Shown: piece by piece, positions 1-11,799 of the stretch
Position numbering within the stretch: the stretch's first letter is position 1
Layout: every line of letters starts with the position of its first letter
Source of the DNA: Guyanagaster necrorhizus
Taxonomy: Eukaryota > Basidiomycota > Agaricomycetes > Agaricales > Physalacriaceae
Direction of reading: 5' to 3'
NCBI RefSeq assembly: GCF_019112545.1
Contig: NW_025064919.1
Coordinates: 267,281-331,280, forward strand
DNA length: 64,000 nt
Translations under genes and position numbers: made by a program
Notes under the pieces: generated by a model
The model's database searches: none
What the model was told of the DNA's origin: nothing
What the model saw: only the letters and a program-made list of their open reading frames with translations

Positions 1-116
1 ATTGACCTTGTGACACATTGAACAAAGTATATGCTAGTGAACTCAGCTGATCCCTTGAAGTGAAGGGACAACTGTTTATCATGTGTGCTAAGTTCACATG
101 ATGCTTGGGCCTAACA
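1..116 (+). repeat. Partial 5' LTR of element 1 (3' end of the LTR only)
   Basis: Matches 7592-7709 with scattered substitutions and ends in CTAACA. The U3 part and the left target-site duplication are to the left of the window. Confidence 0.92.
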
Positions 117-117
117 A

Positions 118-130
118 TTAGCTCAAAGCT
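118..130 (+). promoter_or_regulatory. Self-priming primer-binding site of element 1
   Basis: TTAGCTCAAAGCT starts two bases after the LTR end. It is the exact 13-base reverse complement of AGCTTTGAGCTAA at 7547-7559 in the 3' LTR, which lies about 30 bp downstream of a TATTTAAG box (7513-7520), where the transcript would start. In the Tf1/sushi group of chromoviruses the mRNA 5' end folds back and primes at such a site instead of a tRNA. Inference: this family self-primes. Confidence 0.75.
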
Positions 131-789
131 GCCTCCTTCCCTTTCTCAAGCCCAATTGTGCTGAGAAACTGAATGCCCCCCCTTAGCAATAACAACCCTG
201 ACTTTGACCATGAGTTCTTTGAACTCCTCGCATCTATCATCAGAACATTGATCGGTTTATTGGTGATCATCCAGCTGTGCCAGGGATGCCATTCTATTAC
301 TGCCTGAGCCCTCAGACACTACTAAGAATTCCAGAATATTCAACATATACTATGAAACATAACCCCTGACCTCCCCCTCTATGACATCCCAGAATCCCAA
401 TGAATGACCTACCAGCCCCCAGAAGCCAGGCCTAGTGGCTCACATTCAGGGAATGGTCAAGAAGAAGTGGGAGGATAGTGCCCCTTCTGACCCAGACACC
501 AGCACCCTTGCATCCCAAGAGGACCAAGGATCTTTGTACTGAATGCAGTCCTCCATGGTGAGGATCAGGACCTCTCTGAGGACTTCTTTGAGCAGTCCCC
601 CTCCCTCAATCCTTCTTCTGCCTCCCATACCCATGGGATTGCCAACCATGCCCAGGACTCTCTCGATGCCTCTAGGCTGGCTTGAGGATTCCACACCCCA
701 ACATCTGATAACCAGCCTCACTGCACCCTCACTCCCAGCCAGTCCAATGCCAGAGTGAGGAGGAACCCCTAAACTGAAGAAGAATGATG

Positions 790-3222
790 ATGAGTATGGG
801 AAGACACTGTTTACTGGTACTTTCCTAGCTGGGACTTCACTATCCTCTTCAACTATGATGATGCCATCTGGCAGGAAGAGCACAGGCAGTGGAATGAGCC
901 ACAGCCAGTATGTGGCAAGTGTGAGGACCAACATACAGTGGAGGAGCAGCAGAAGAGGGTGGCCACCAAGTATGACAAGCAGAACAGGGACTGCCAGCAG
1001 GAAACAGAAAGAGACTGATTGGCTTGAGCTAACATCTCAAACTGGTATGGATTATAACCTGAGATCGCCAGTGTACTCGCACCAGTATGAGCCAACTCCT
1101 CCCTCTCAATCCCCATCTTCAGAGAGCCAGGCTCCACTCATAGCGGAACCCTGGAATATTGGGTGGATGGCACCCAAGCCAGAAGAAATCAATGACCTCT
1201 GTCCCTCCAGTACCCCTCCTCTTGAAGAACACCCAGCACTGACACTGAGTTCAGCAGTGATGAGTCCATCCTCAGACATTATGGACTTTGGGTCCCAGGA
1301 AATGCCCACATCCCCACCCATGCACTCTGAGGATTTCTTGGAAGCAGGGTGGTTGGATAGCTTATCAGCAATGATGACTACCAGCAAAACATCTGCCTCT
1401 ATCACAAGTGAGTGGAGATGGCGAGAGCAGCTGAAGGAAACCGGTATGACTTCGACATCAGCAGTCAGCTGGCTCTTGCCTACAACTATACACCAGGTCC
1501 TTCAACTGCTGGGCTGAGCACCCAGCCAGGGCAGCACAATGATAGTATGACAAGAAGGGGCCAAGAGTTTCTACAACCTACCTGCTGCTTCTCTCCTTGA
1601 GGAGGAAGGGGATGATGAGAGAACTGAGGAAACTGAAAGCAGCAACCAGCCCCTCCCTGGGAGAGTACCTGGGTATGGATTGGAAGAAACAACCAATGAA
1701 GAAGAACTGGAGCAGGAGATAAAGAGAGCCAGAATGCAGGAGTACCAGGAGTATTACTGGCAGGGGATCAACTTTCTATGGCATGATGCTACCTGGGTAG
1801 CATCACAATTAGGACAATTATATTTGCATTCAGAGACTAATGAACAAACAGAAATTCTGAGGAACATGGCAATGGACTATGCTGCACAGCAGTACAATCA
1901 ATGGCACCCAGAAGAACAAGTTCAAAGACCACTGGCATACTAGATGCCAGCAACTGTATGACCAATGCTATGGACACCACCCATCACCCCAAAATGAGCC
2001 ATATACATGGCCCCTTCCCTCTGAAGCATGTTCTCATACTCCAACCCCTCAGTCCACTCCATAGCCATGTGACTATCACAATCCCAGCTCCAGCCAAAGG
2101 AAGAATTAAACTCCTATCAAAATCCATGGACCAGCCAAGGAAGCCAACTATTGGGAGGACAGCCTCCACCCGATGAAGCAGAAGGAAGCAGGAAGAAACA
2201 AGAATAAGATGACCCTGAGGTGGTGTGCCTAGAGTTCACCATACAGGATGGTATCATTGTATGGAGAGATGTGCCACCATGAGGGAGTCTGGTGGTCAAC
2301 GATAACTCCCTACACTCTTTCCCCAGACCACAAAATGAGTGGCAACATCTTCCTTTTTTGGACTGGCCAAATCCAATGGGCATGTTGCTCCAGGACACAA
2401 TGGTTCTGCAATGCCACCCAGATCTCCTGTGAAAGCCCTGACCCTTCAAAGGGGCTTCTGATGATATTGACCATTTCCTTGTTGATTGTGAACAATACTT
2501 CAAGGTCTACATTGGTTATCTAGGCACTGATATGAACAAAGTCACCTTTGCCACCTCTTATCTAGAAGAGAAGGCAAAAACATGGTGGATCCTTATCTCC
2601 TCAAACTTCCAGTCCACCATGCAGGAACACTATCGATACCTATCCTGGCTTGTCTTCAAGTGCATGCTGAATGACAAATTTATCGACCCAGCCATGCAGG
2701 AAGTACACAAGCAAAAGATCAAGGAGTATAAGATGGGAGACAAGGTGGCAATGGATTACTTCGATGAGCTGGAGAGGCTCACCAAATTGGCAGGGATATG
2801 GGATGATACAGCCAATGATAGCCAAATGGTCAAGGCCCTCAAGCAGGGAGTTTCCCCTTCATATCTCATGATGATATCCACAATGGGCATCAAAATCTTG
2901 ATGCCCATTGGGTATGACAAATGGAAAGAGTGGATCATCGAGATGTATAAGGAATGACAAAGGCAGAAAGCAGAATCGTCGACACTACAAGAATACACAA
3001 AGAAGCTGACCCTGCTAACCCTGAACAAGTCAGGGACAACTGCCAGGAAATCATCAGGATCTCCTACAGCTCCTTCCTGTGGCTCCCAGAAAACAGAAAC
3101 CAGAACAATGTACACCAGGATGGGAAAGCCAATAGACATTGACTGGATGAAGAAAGAAGGAAAGTGTTTCAACTGTGGACAAAAAGGACACATGGTGAAG
3201 GATTGTCCAAAGAAGAAGTGAA
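790..3222 (+). pseudogene. gag: gag of element 1 (decayed)
   Basis: Structural nucleocapsid gene. The best conserved part (about 2532-2957) contains the Trp-containing block EKAKTWW and the FDELERLTKLAG segment typical of retrotransposon gag, followed by a CCHC zinc knuckle at 3165-3206 (CFNCGQKGHMVKDC, all four ligands present). Upstream fragments at about 1680-1943 (EEELEQEIKRARMQEY) recur in element 2. Several frames must be joined across stops, so no full-length Gag can be made. The start codon is not clear. Confidence 0.8.
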
Positions 3223-3766
3223 CCTGGGAAGACATCTGCATGCAGATCACTGACTTGCAAAAGGAGGAAGAACTCAGCATGGAAATGAAGGTTGAGGAAG
3301 TAAAAGGTGAGGCCAGCCAGTGAGTGATTCCACTGGACTGACCAAAGAATTAAAAGGTGTGCCCCCTGCAGCCACTAGTCAGACTTATGATACCTCTGTA
3401 GTTACTACCATGTCACCACTATGTATGCATTTGAATATACCCTGACCAATTCCTGCACACACCATTGAATTGCAAAAACAAAGAACTCAATCACCTGCAG
3501 GCTGAATAGGGGCAGAGAGCCCCTCCAACTGGCTCAAACCATTCAACACTGAGTGGATCTGGTGGGCTGTTAATGAAGCAAAGAATGAAGAAGCAGCAAA
3601 GGCTATACTAAAAAACTGAGTACACCAAACCCAGACAGAAGAAGTAGTTGATGAAATGATAGGAGAAATGAGGTGAGTAGAATGGAGTAGGGCCCTCAAG
3701 TGGCTCGATGAGCTGTATGGACCTCGAAAATTCATTTGACACTCTAAAACTCCTGGATGGGATCTG

Positions 3767-6700
3767 ATGACTAAGACTCAAATCGAGACCCTAACCTCCC
3801 AATCTACATACTTGGTCACTGCTCTAATCAATAGTGGGTGTATGGGGAGTTCCATAAACCAGGCTTTCATCGCCAAAAACAAACTTCCAACCAGGACCAC
3901 TGCAGCCCCCATTCCAGTCTATAATGCTGATGGAACAAAAAATCAGGTGGGCTTGATCACTGAATTTATCAAACTTTGACTCACCATCAGAGACCATTCC
4001 AAATGGATCGACCTAGCTGTAACCAATCTTAGAACCAAGGAAATATTCCTTGAACATGACTGGCTCATATGACATAATCCACTTATAAACTGGAAAACCA
4101 GGCAAGTCACCTTTGCCTGATGTCAATGTCAGAAAATCCCATTTGAACTGCCCAATGAAGACCTGGAGGACCACTGGAATGTGGAAATGGAGGATGGAGA
4201 AACCATCCTTGCCATAGATCTGCAAAAAGAGATCCACATCTGAGCCATACATCATGCCAATAACTTGGTGGCAAAGGCTAATGAAGAAAAGGAAGAAAAT
4301 ATGTTTGAAGAGATGGTATCTGAGTGAGCATGAGATTATCAAGACCTCTTTGAGAAAGAAAGTTTTGATGAGCTCCCTGCTCCAAAGCCTTGGGACTATG
4401 CAATCAAGCTAATCCCAAATGCCAATGCCAACTTAGACTGTAAGACCTATCCTCTTGGGAATCAAGAACAACAGGAACTTGACAAGTTCCTGGATGAAAA
4501 ATTATCCAGTGGATGCATCTGACCATCGAAATCCCCCATGGTGTCACCATTCTTCTTCACCAAAAAGAAGGATGGAAAACTCTGACCAGTCCAAGACTAT
4601 CAGAAACTGAATGAAATGACGATCAAGAATTGTTACCCCCTCCTGTTGATCTCAGAGTTGATGGACAAACTATGAGGCACCAAATACTATACCAAGCTTG
4701 ATGTCTGCTGGGGATATAATAATGTCCAAATCAAGGAAGGGGATGAGTGGAAGGCCACCTTTAGGACAAACCAAGAGCTATTCAAGCCCACTGTTATGTT
4801 TTTTAGTCTTACCAACTCTCCCATGATGTTCCAATGGATGATGAATGACATATTCAAAGATCTCATCACCACTGGAAAAGTCACCATTTATTTGGATGAT
4901 ATTTTAATTATGTCACAGATAAAGGAGAAACACAGGAAGCTGGTGCAGCAGGTCCTAGCTCTCATGAGGAAGCACAAGTTGTTCCTCAAAGTGGAGAAGT
5001 GTGAATTCAAAGTGCTTGAAATGGAATACCTTGGGGTCATCATCAGCAAAGGAAGTATCAGAATAGATCCCATCAAAGTAGCAGGAGTAACCAAATGGCC
5101 AGAACCGATGAAGAAAAAGGAGTTACAATCCTTTCTTAGATTCACCAATTTCTACTGAAGGTTTATCCAAGACTACAGCAAAATTGTTTGGCCCATGACT
5201 CAGCTCACTGGCAACACCCTCTGGGTTTGGGGAAATTTCCAACGGTCTGCATTCAAGGATCTGAAGTGCCGATTGGCCAAGGATGTTATACTCACCATTC
5301 CATCCCAGGAGGGAAGATTCTGAGTCGAGGTGGACTCAAGTGAAGGAGCAACAGGTGCAGTACTCTCTCAGGAACAGGAGGGGAGGTGGCATCCAGTCAC
5401 ATTTCTCTCAAAAGCCCTCACCATTATAGAAAGGAACTATGAGATTTATGACAAGGAGCTACTTGCAATAATGCTTGCCTTAGAAGAATGGCAACATTAC
5501 CTGATAGGGGCTGCCAAGGTTTTTGAGATCTGGACAGATCATCAAAACCTCAGGTATTTCTGGCAACCACAAAAACTGAACCATCAACAAGCCCAGTGGG
5601 TTACGGAACTCAGCCAATATTAATACACCCTACACCATAAGGTGGGAGCGGCCAACAAGAAGGCCAACCTCTTAAGCTGATGAGCAGACCATGACCAGGG
5701 AGGGGCTGACAATGAAGGAGTCACACTATTATGACCTGAGCATTTCAGAGCCATGATAATGCTGATAGAGGAGGAGATCTATGAACAGATCAAAAGTGCA
5801 ACTTGGGACCACCACAAGTGGGACCAGAGGGTTGCCCCATCCTTTAACCATGAAAGGGGAATGACGAAGGAAGATGGATTGATTCAATATGATGGGAGAA
5901 TCTATATCCCTAAGGATCAAAATCTGCATAGGGAAATCATCACCACATGCCATGACCATGTGACTGCTGGGCACTCTGGCATTGCAAAAACCAAAGAACT
6001 CATCTTGTGGGAATACTGATGGCCCAAAATGGGAAATGACATCACTGCATACATCAAAGCATGTGAAGTCTGTTAGCAAGGAAAAGCATTGACACAACCT
6101 CATGCAGCACCCCTATATCCAAACAAAATCCCATCATCCCTCTGGACCCATATTTTGGTGGACATGATCACTGGATTACCTGACTGTAACAGCTATGATG
6201 CAATTCTCATTATAGTCGATCAATTCTCAAAAACAATCATCCCTGTGGCCTGCTCTATGGAATTAACTTCAGAAGGATGGGCAAAGATCCTGCGAGATGA
6301 AGTCTACACCAAATACGGCATGCCACAAGTCATCATCTCTGATAGGGGACCTCAATTTGTCTCCAAGTTCCTTGATGACCTGTATCATCTCTTAAACATT
6401 AAACAAAATGTGTCCACAGTGTATCACCCACAGACTGATAGACAGATGGAACAGGTGAACCAAGAGATAGAGAAATATCTCTGACTATTCATCAACTACT
6501 GACAAGATGACTAGGCTGAGTGGCTAGCACTTGTGGCATTCCAACAAACAATCGAGTGCATTCAGCAACAGGGAAGACCCCATTCTTCATTAATCATGGG
6601 AGACACCCCAACATCACTCATACTGAACACCACCAAACCACAACCCCTGCATCAACAGACTTTGCTATCACAATGACAAAAATCCATGCCAAAACCAAGG

Positions 6701-7218
6701 CCACACTCGAGAAAGCTGCCTCAGCAATGAAGACTCAATACAATAAGCACCATTGCCCAGCACATGCTTACTCAATTAATGACAAAGTTTGGTTGAACAT
6801 GACTAACTTACACCTGCCATGACCAAAACATAAACTGGCCAACAAGTGTATGGGCCCTTTCCCTATCACTTCAAAAATAGAGAATAGTGCCTACAAACTT
6901 CACCTACCCAGCAACTGGAAAATACATGACATCTTTAATGAGACATTACTGTCCCCATATATTGCACCTGCCTTTCCCAACCAAGAACAGCCACCACCTT
7001 CTCTGTCCAATCTGATCAACAGCAAAGAACATTATGAAATCGACCAAGTTCTGACCCATAAACTCCATAAAATCAAGGCAAAAGGAGGCAGGATGACAAC
7101 AATGGTGGATTACCTTGTCAGCTGGAAGAGGTACAGATCTGAATCAAATCAATGGGTAAATGAAAAACACATGGGTGCAGCCAACACCATACATGACTAT
7201 AAACTATCTCTAAATTAA
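3767..7218 (+). pseudogene. pol: pol of element 1: protease, RT, RNase H, integrase, chromodomain (decayed)
   Basis: Domains in order: retropepsin-like protease (about 3800-3960), reverse transcriptase with YLDD at 4889-4900, RNase H (about 5300-5620, VDSSEGATGAVLSQE), integrase core (about 6089-6480, with ILVDMITG, the DRGPQF aspartate and YHPQTDRQMEQ glutamate), and a C-terminal chromodomain (about 7030-7180, VDYLVSWKRYR). The protease motif reads NSG at 3830-3838; family members have D[ST]G, so the catalytic Asp has become Asn by one G-to-A change. In-frame stops are mainly TGA at sites where relatives have Arg, for example in the RT block at about 4583 and 5157. The gene cannot be functional as it stands. 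Confidence 0.93.
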
Positions 7219-7238
7219 GCCATCAGGATGATGGTCTT

Positions 7239-7251
7239 AAGGAGGAGGTAA
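7239..7251 (+). other. Polypurine tract of element 1
   Basis: AAGGAGGAGGTAA directly precedes the TGTTAC start of the 3' LTR; this is the position used to prime plus-strand DNA. Confidence 0.75.
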
Positions 7252-7709
7252 TGTTACAATTTTTCCTACTTTCTTCATTTCTATTCCTTCTTGACCCCTA
7301 TTCATGCTTAGTCAAAGCACCTAAATTGATGCCTAGGACCATGGGATAAAGCTTAGTCAGCACAACAAGGCTAAGCCCACTCCCTGTCCTGGAAACCAAG
7401 GACAACACAGACAATACCCTTTTATGTATAGTAGCAACACTCAAGGACAACAAGCACAATGGACAGAGAAACCCACAATAAGCATGTAGTATTATTAGCA
7501 GAGTATGTACAGTATTTAAGGAGCCTGCTCTAGCTGGCTAAACCCCAGCTTTGAGCTAAAGTTTATAACCACCATTCTACCTCAAGTCTACATTGACCTT
7601 GTGACACATTGAACAAAGTATATGCTAGTGAACTCAGCTGATCCCTCAAAGTGCGAAGAGATGACTGTTTATCATGTGCACTAAGTTCACATGATGCTTG
7701 GGCTTAACA
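7252..7709 (+). repeat. 3' LTR of element 1
   Basis: 458 bp, TGTTAC...TTAACA. It contains a TATTTAAG box at 7513-7520 and the predicted transcript start AGCTTTGAGCTAA at 7547-7559. The last 118 bp match window positions 1-116. Confidence 0.92.
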
Positions 7710-8955
7710 GGTTGGCCCTTTCTGTTTGTCTGTCAGTTTGTGGGTAGTATGCCATGGATGCATTTTGACAGATGTTAAGGAGTTTGTATAAGTTGTCCAA
7801 GAATTTGGACACAAATTGCAGTCCTTGATTGGAGATGACTACCTGAGGCATACTGTATTTTGTGTAGACTTTGTCTCATAATATTTTTGCCTACCCTTTA
7901 GATGTCAGTTCCATTGAATATGCAATTGGAATGATTGCCTTTGAGAACTGATCAACAATGATGATGATCACATCATATCTATTGCAGTCAGGTAATCCTA
8001 TGATCATATCTACTAAGATATGAGTCCAGGGTGTCTGAGAGATCTTGTTCAGGTGTAGTGGGGCAGTGTGGGCTTGTGTTGAGGATTTCACTCATTGACA
8101 GGTTTTGCATCCTTTGACATATCATTCAATGTCCTGTCTCATTTTTGGCCACCAGTATTCTCACAGGACCAGCTCCTTAGTCTTTGTGATCTCTGGATGC
8201 TCTGCAGTGGTATAATCATAGCACATGGTGATAATCTCACTATGTAGTCCCTAGTCTCACAGAATATAGATCTGTCCATCATAGTAGATCATCCCATCAT
8301 TCTTTGTCATCCTCCTTTTGTGGTTTAAGGATGGGGCCATCTGCTGATCTCATTTACTATTATTCCAGGTCACACTTTTGATCTGCTTGTGGATTTCCTC
8401 CTCCATTGGCATGATCATTGCTCTGAAGTGCTCTGGCTTCAGCAGCATCATGCTTTCATTGTTATTCCCTCCTTGATCATGATCTGCCTGTTGACTAAGG
8501 AGGTCTGCCTTTTTGTTGGCAGTCTCTGCTTTATGATGCAGAGTGTATAGATACTGGCTTAGTTTGGTGACCCAGTGGGCTTATCACTGGTTCAGCTTTT
8601 GTGGTTGCCAGAAATATCAGAGGTTCTGGTGGTCAGTCCAGATCTCAAACATCTTGACAGCCCTGATAAGATAATGCCACCACTCTTTGAGAGTGAGCAT
8701 TATTGCAAGCAGTTCCTTATCATAGATCTTGTAGTTTCATTCTATTGCTGAGAGAGCTTTGGAGAGGAATGCCACTGATCATCACTTCCCATCTTGTTCT
8801 TGGGAAAGGACTGCACCAATGGCTCCCTTGCTTGAGTTGGCTTCTACTCAGAACTTGCCATCCTGGCTCAGGATAGCAAGTATCATGTCCTCAGCCAGTT
8901 GTCATTTGAGATCATTAAATGCAGCTTGTTGGGATGGTCCCCAGGCTCAGAGTGC

Positions 8956-9956
8956 TGTTATGATTTCTACCATTTTTTTATTCTTTTTCATGGATTAACC
9001 CCTATTTATGCTTAGTCAGAGCACTAGAATGAGCACTTAAGACTATGGGGCAAAGCTTAGTCAGCACAACTAGCTGAGTCTGTCATTGTCTTTTGATGCA
9101 ACAGCATTGCCCAATGATGCACAATCATCCTTTTGTGTACAATAGCAATGCTCAAGAACAATAGGCACAATGGACTCAGAAAGATACAATAGGTAGTCAT
9201 ATTATTAGCAGCTAATGTACAGTATTTAAGAATGCTTGCTCTCACTGGTAATCTCCAGCTTTGAGCTAAAGTTTATTCTTATACCATTCTATACTTGAGC
9301 CAATCCTCAGGCCTTGTGATATAAGGATCAGAATATGTATCAGTGAACTCAGTCAATCACCCAAAGTGTGAGTGTTATGATTTTTCCTATTTCTTTTCCT
9401 TTTACTTGACTTATTCAGAAAACAACTCCTATTTCTGCTTATTCAGGATGTCTAGCCAGTGCTTAGAACTGTGGAATACCTTAGTCAGCATAACAGCCCA
9501 GTTGGTTTCTACTGTGCTGCTGTGTGCTGTTCAATGACAGATAATACTCCTTTTGTCATTGTGCAGCAATAACAGCAGTAACAGCTTGATAGCAGACAAT
9601 ACTCTTTTGTAGGTAGCTTGGTAACACTGGACAAAGCACTCTACAGCACCAGAATGAACAATTAGGTAGTTATATCTTTAGAACAGACAACAGCTAGTAT
9701 ATAAGTAGTGTAGCTCTCACTGTAGTATTCTCAGCTTCAAGCTAAAGTTTATTCTTTCACCATCTTATCTTGAGTGACTTGCACTGCCTTGACAACACAA
9801 CACCAACAAACACATATAGTGGACTCTATTGTTTTACCCAAAGTGCAAGATAGCAATAGTTTATCACATGTTATTAGTCACATAGAATTTGGGCTTAACA
9901 GCAAGGTGACTTCTGTTTATCACATGTATCTGCTCATGTGATGCTTGGGTCTAACA
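8956..9956 (+). repeat. Solo LTR A inside element 2, itself containing solo LTR B
   Basis: TGTTATG...CTAACA, about 468 bp once LTR B and its target copy are removed. It is flanked by AGTGC (8951-8955) and GGTGC (9957-9961), a 5-bp target duplication with one transition. It carries TATTTAAG at 9223-9230 and AGCTTTGAGCTAA at 9257-9269, the same promoter/start pair as element 1. No internal element sequence is present, so it is a recombination product. Confidence 0.88.
9373..9900 (+). repeat. Solo LTR B nested in LTR A
   Basis: 528 bp, TGTTATG...TTAACA. The flanks are GTGAG (9368-9372) and GCAAG (9901-9905). Both derive from GCGAG by a CpG transition, one on each strand, which fits a 5-bp target duplication followed by CpG decay. 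The start motif here is AGCTTCAAGCTAA (9733-9745), the second subfamily. Confidence 0.88.
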
Positions 9957-11799
9957 GGTGCATTCCCAGTCAACTGCATCATGGGTCATACTACTCTGCT
10001 GTAGTCTCATATGAATTAGCAGTAGAAGTTGGTGAACTTTAAGAAGGATTAAAGTTTCTTTTTCTTCATTGGTTCCAGCTATTCTACTATCTCTGCTACC
10101 TTGATGGAGTCCAGGCAAATGCTCTCTTCACTAATGATCACCCTGAGGTACTCCATTTCTAATACCTTGAATTTGCAATTTTCTGCTTTGAGAAACAGCT
10201 TGTACTTCCTTATGAGAGCTAGTACTTGCTGTACTAACTGGCAATGTTCTCCCTTCATTTTTGACATGATTAGGATGTCATCCAGATAAATAGTTACCTT
10301 TTCAGTGATGATGAGATCTTCAAAGATGTCATTCATCATCCATTGGAAGGTAGCTGGTGAGTTGGTGAGTCTGAAGAACACAACTGTCAGCTCAAAGAGC
10401 CTCTGGTTGGTCCTGAAGGTGGCCTTCCATTCATCTTCTTCCTTGATGCAGACATTGTTATACCCTCAGCAAATGTTGGTATAGTATTTAGCTCCCTGGA
10501 GATTGTCCATCAATTCAGAGATCAGAGGAAGGGGATAATAATCCTTAATCATCATTTCATTGAGCTTTCTGTAGTCCTGGACTGGCCAGAGTTCACTATC
10601 TTTCTTTTTGATGAAGAAAAATAAGGAAGCCATTGGAGACTTTGATGGCTGAATCCATCTGCTGAACAGGTTTTCATCTAGGAACTTGTCAAGCTCCTGT
10701 TTCTCATTGTTGTCAAGTGGATATATCTTGCAGTCCAGGTTGGCATTGGCATTGGGGATTAGTTTGATGGCATGGTCCCATAGTTTGGGTTCCAGAAGCT
10801 CATTGAAGCTTTCCTTTTCAAAAAGGTCTTTGTGGTCTCATGCCTATTCAGGCACCATCTCCTTGAACATTCTCTTCTCTTTCTCTACATTAGCCTTGGT
10901 GGCCAAATCATTGGTGTGATGTGTGGCTCAGATATACAGGGCTTGTTAAATGTCAATGGCAAGGATGGTTTTGCCATCCTCCATCTCTTTGTTCTATCTG
11001 TCCTCAGAGTCTTCATCTGGCAACTTGAATGGGAGTTTTTGACACTTGCAGCAGGTGAAGGTGATCCTTCCAGTTTTCCAGTTGATCAGGAGGTTGTGAT
11101 GGATCAACCAATCATATCCAAGGAACACTTTCTTTGTTCTGAGGTCAGTAACTACCAAATCAATTCATTCAGAATGATCTCTGATTGTGAGCCATAATTT
11201 GATAAAATCAGTTATCAAACTGGCTTGGTTTTTTGTCCCATCTGCATTGTAAACTGGGATGGGGGTAGTGGTGGCTCTTGTCAGGAGTTAGTGCTTATCA
11301 ATGAAAGCTTGGTTAATTGAACTGCCAGTGCAGCTGCTGTCAACCAATATGGTTAGGTTACCACATGCATAGAGCAGTTTGTGAGGGTTTCAATCTGGGC
11401 TTTGACTGTTAGGTCCCACTCAGTCATCTTGGTTTGTCAGATGTATTTCCAGGGTCCATGTAGTTCATTGAGCCACTCCAGGGCTCAATATCTTTCAGCT
11501 GTCTTCATTCCTTCTATTATTTTGTCAATCACTTCTTTGGTTCAGATCTTATGTATCTAATTCTTGAGTACAGTTTTTGCTGCTTCTTCTGTTTTAGCAT
11601 CCTTAATAGCCCTCCAAGTTCATTCAGTGTTGAATGGTTTGAGCCATTTGGTGGAGGTCTCTCCCTCTGTTCAGCCTGTTGGCATTTGAGTTTTTTCTTT
11701 AGGCAATTCTTTGGTGTGCAGAATGGAGAATTCAGGTATATTTGAATGTGTGAATAATTTAGGCATAGGCATAACTATAGAGGTGCTATTAGTCCATCC

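Larger units (their letters stand above)
1..7709 (+). mobile_element. Element 1: Ty3/gypsy chromovirus-type LTR retrotransposon, decayed, 5' LTR cut by window edge
   Basis: The order is partial 5' LTR, primer-binding site, gag with CCHC knuckle, protease, reverse transcriptase, RNase H, integrase, chromodomain, purine tract and 3' LTR, all on the + strand. This is the Ty3/gypsy order, and the terminal chromodomain marks a chromovirus. The first 116 bases repeat the last part of the 3' LTR (same words up to the terminal CTAACA/TTAACA). Reading frames are interrupted many times, mostly by TGA where relatives have Arg (CGA). The element interrupts the integrase of an opposite-strand relative: coding similarity on the - strand resumes at 7710. 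The left target-site copy lies outside the window; GGTTG at 7710-7714 would be the right copy. Confidence 0.93.
7710..11560 (-). pseudogene. pol: pol of element 2 (decayed and interrupted)
   Basis: On the - strand: protease with an intact VDSSCTGSSIN motif (about 11310-11345), RT with YLDD at 10277-10288, the end of RT and start of RNase H split by the solo LTR at 8956-9956, RNase H (about 8500-8950), and integrase (8091-7710) ending at YYPQTDRQTERANQ where element 1 inserted. Unlike element 1, the protease Asp is kept. Many frames are closed by stops. Removing the LTR and one target copy rejoins the frame around the interruption apart from one TGA. Confidence 0.9.

Noticed and set aside
853..1405. 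- strand frames over gag of element 1
   Set aside because: Antisense of the gag region; no similarity to the corresponding region of element 2 on that strand.
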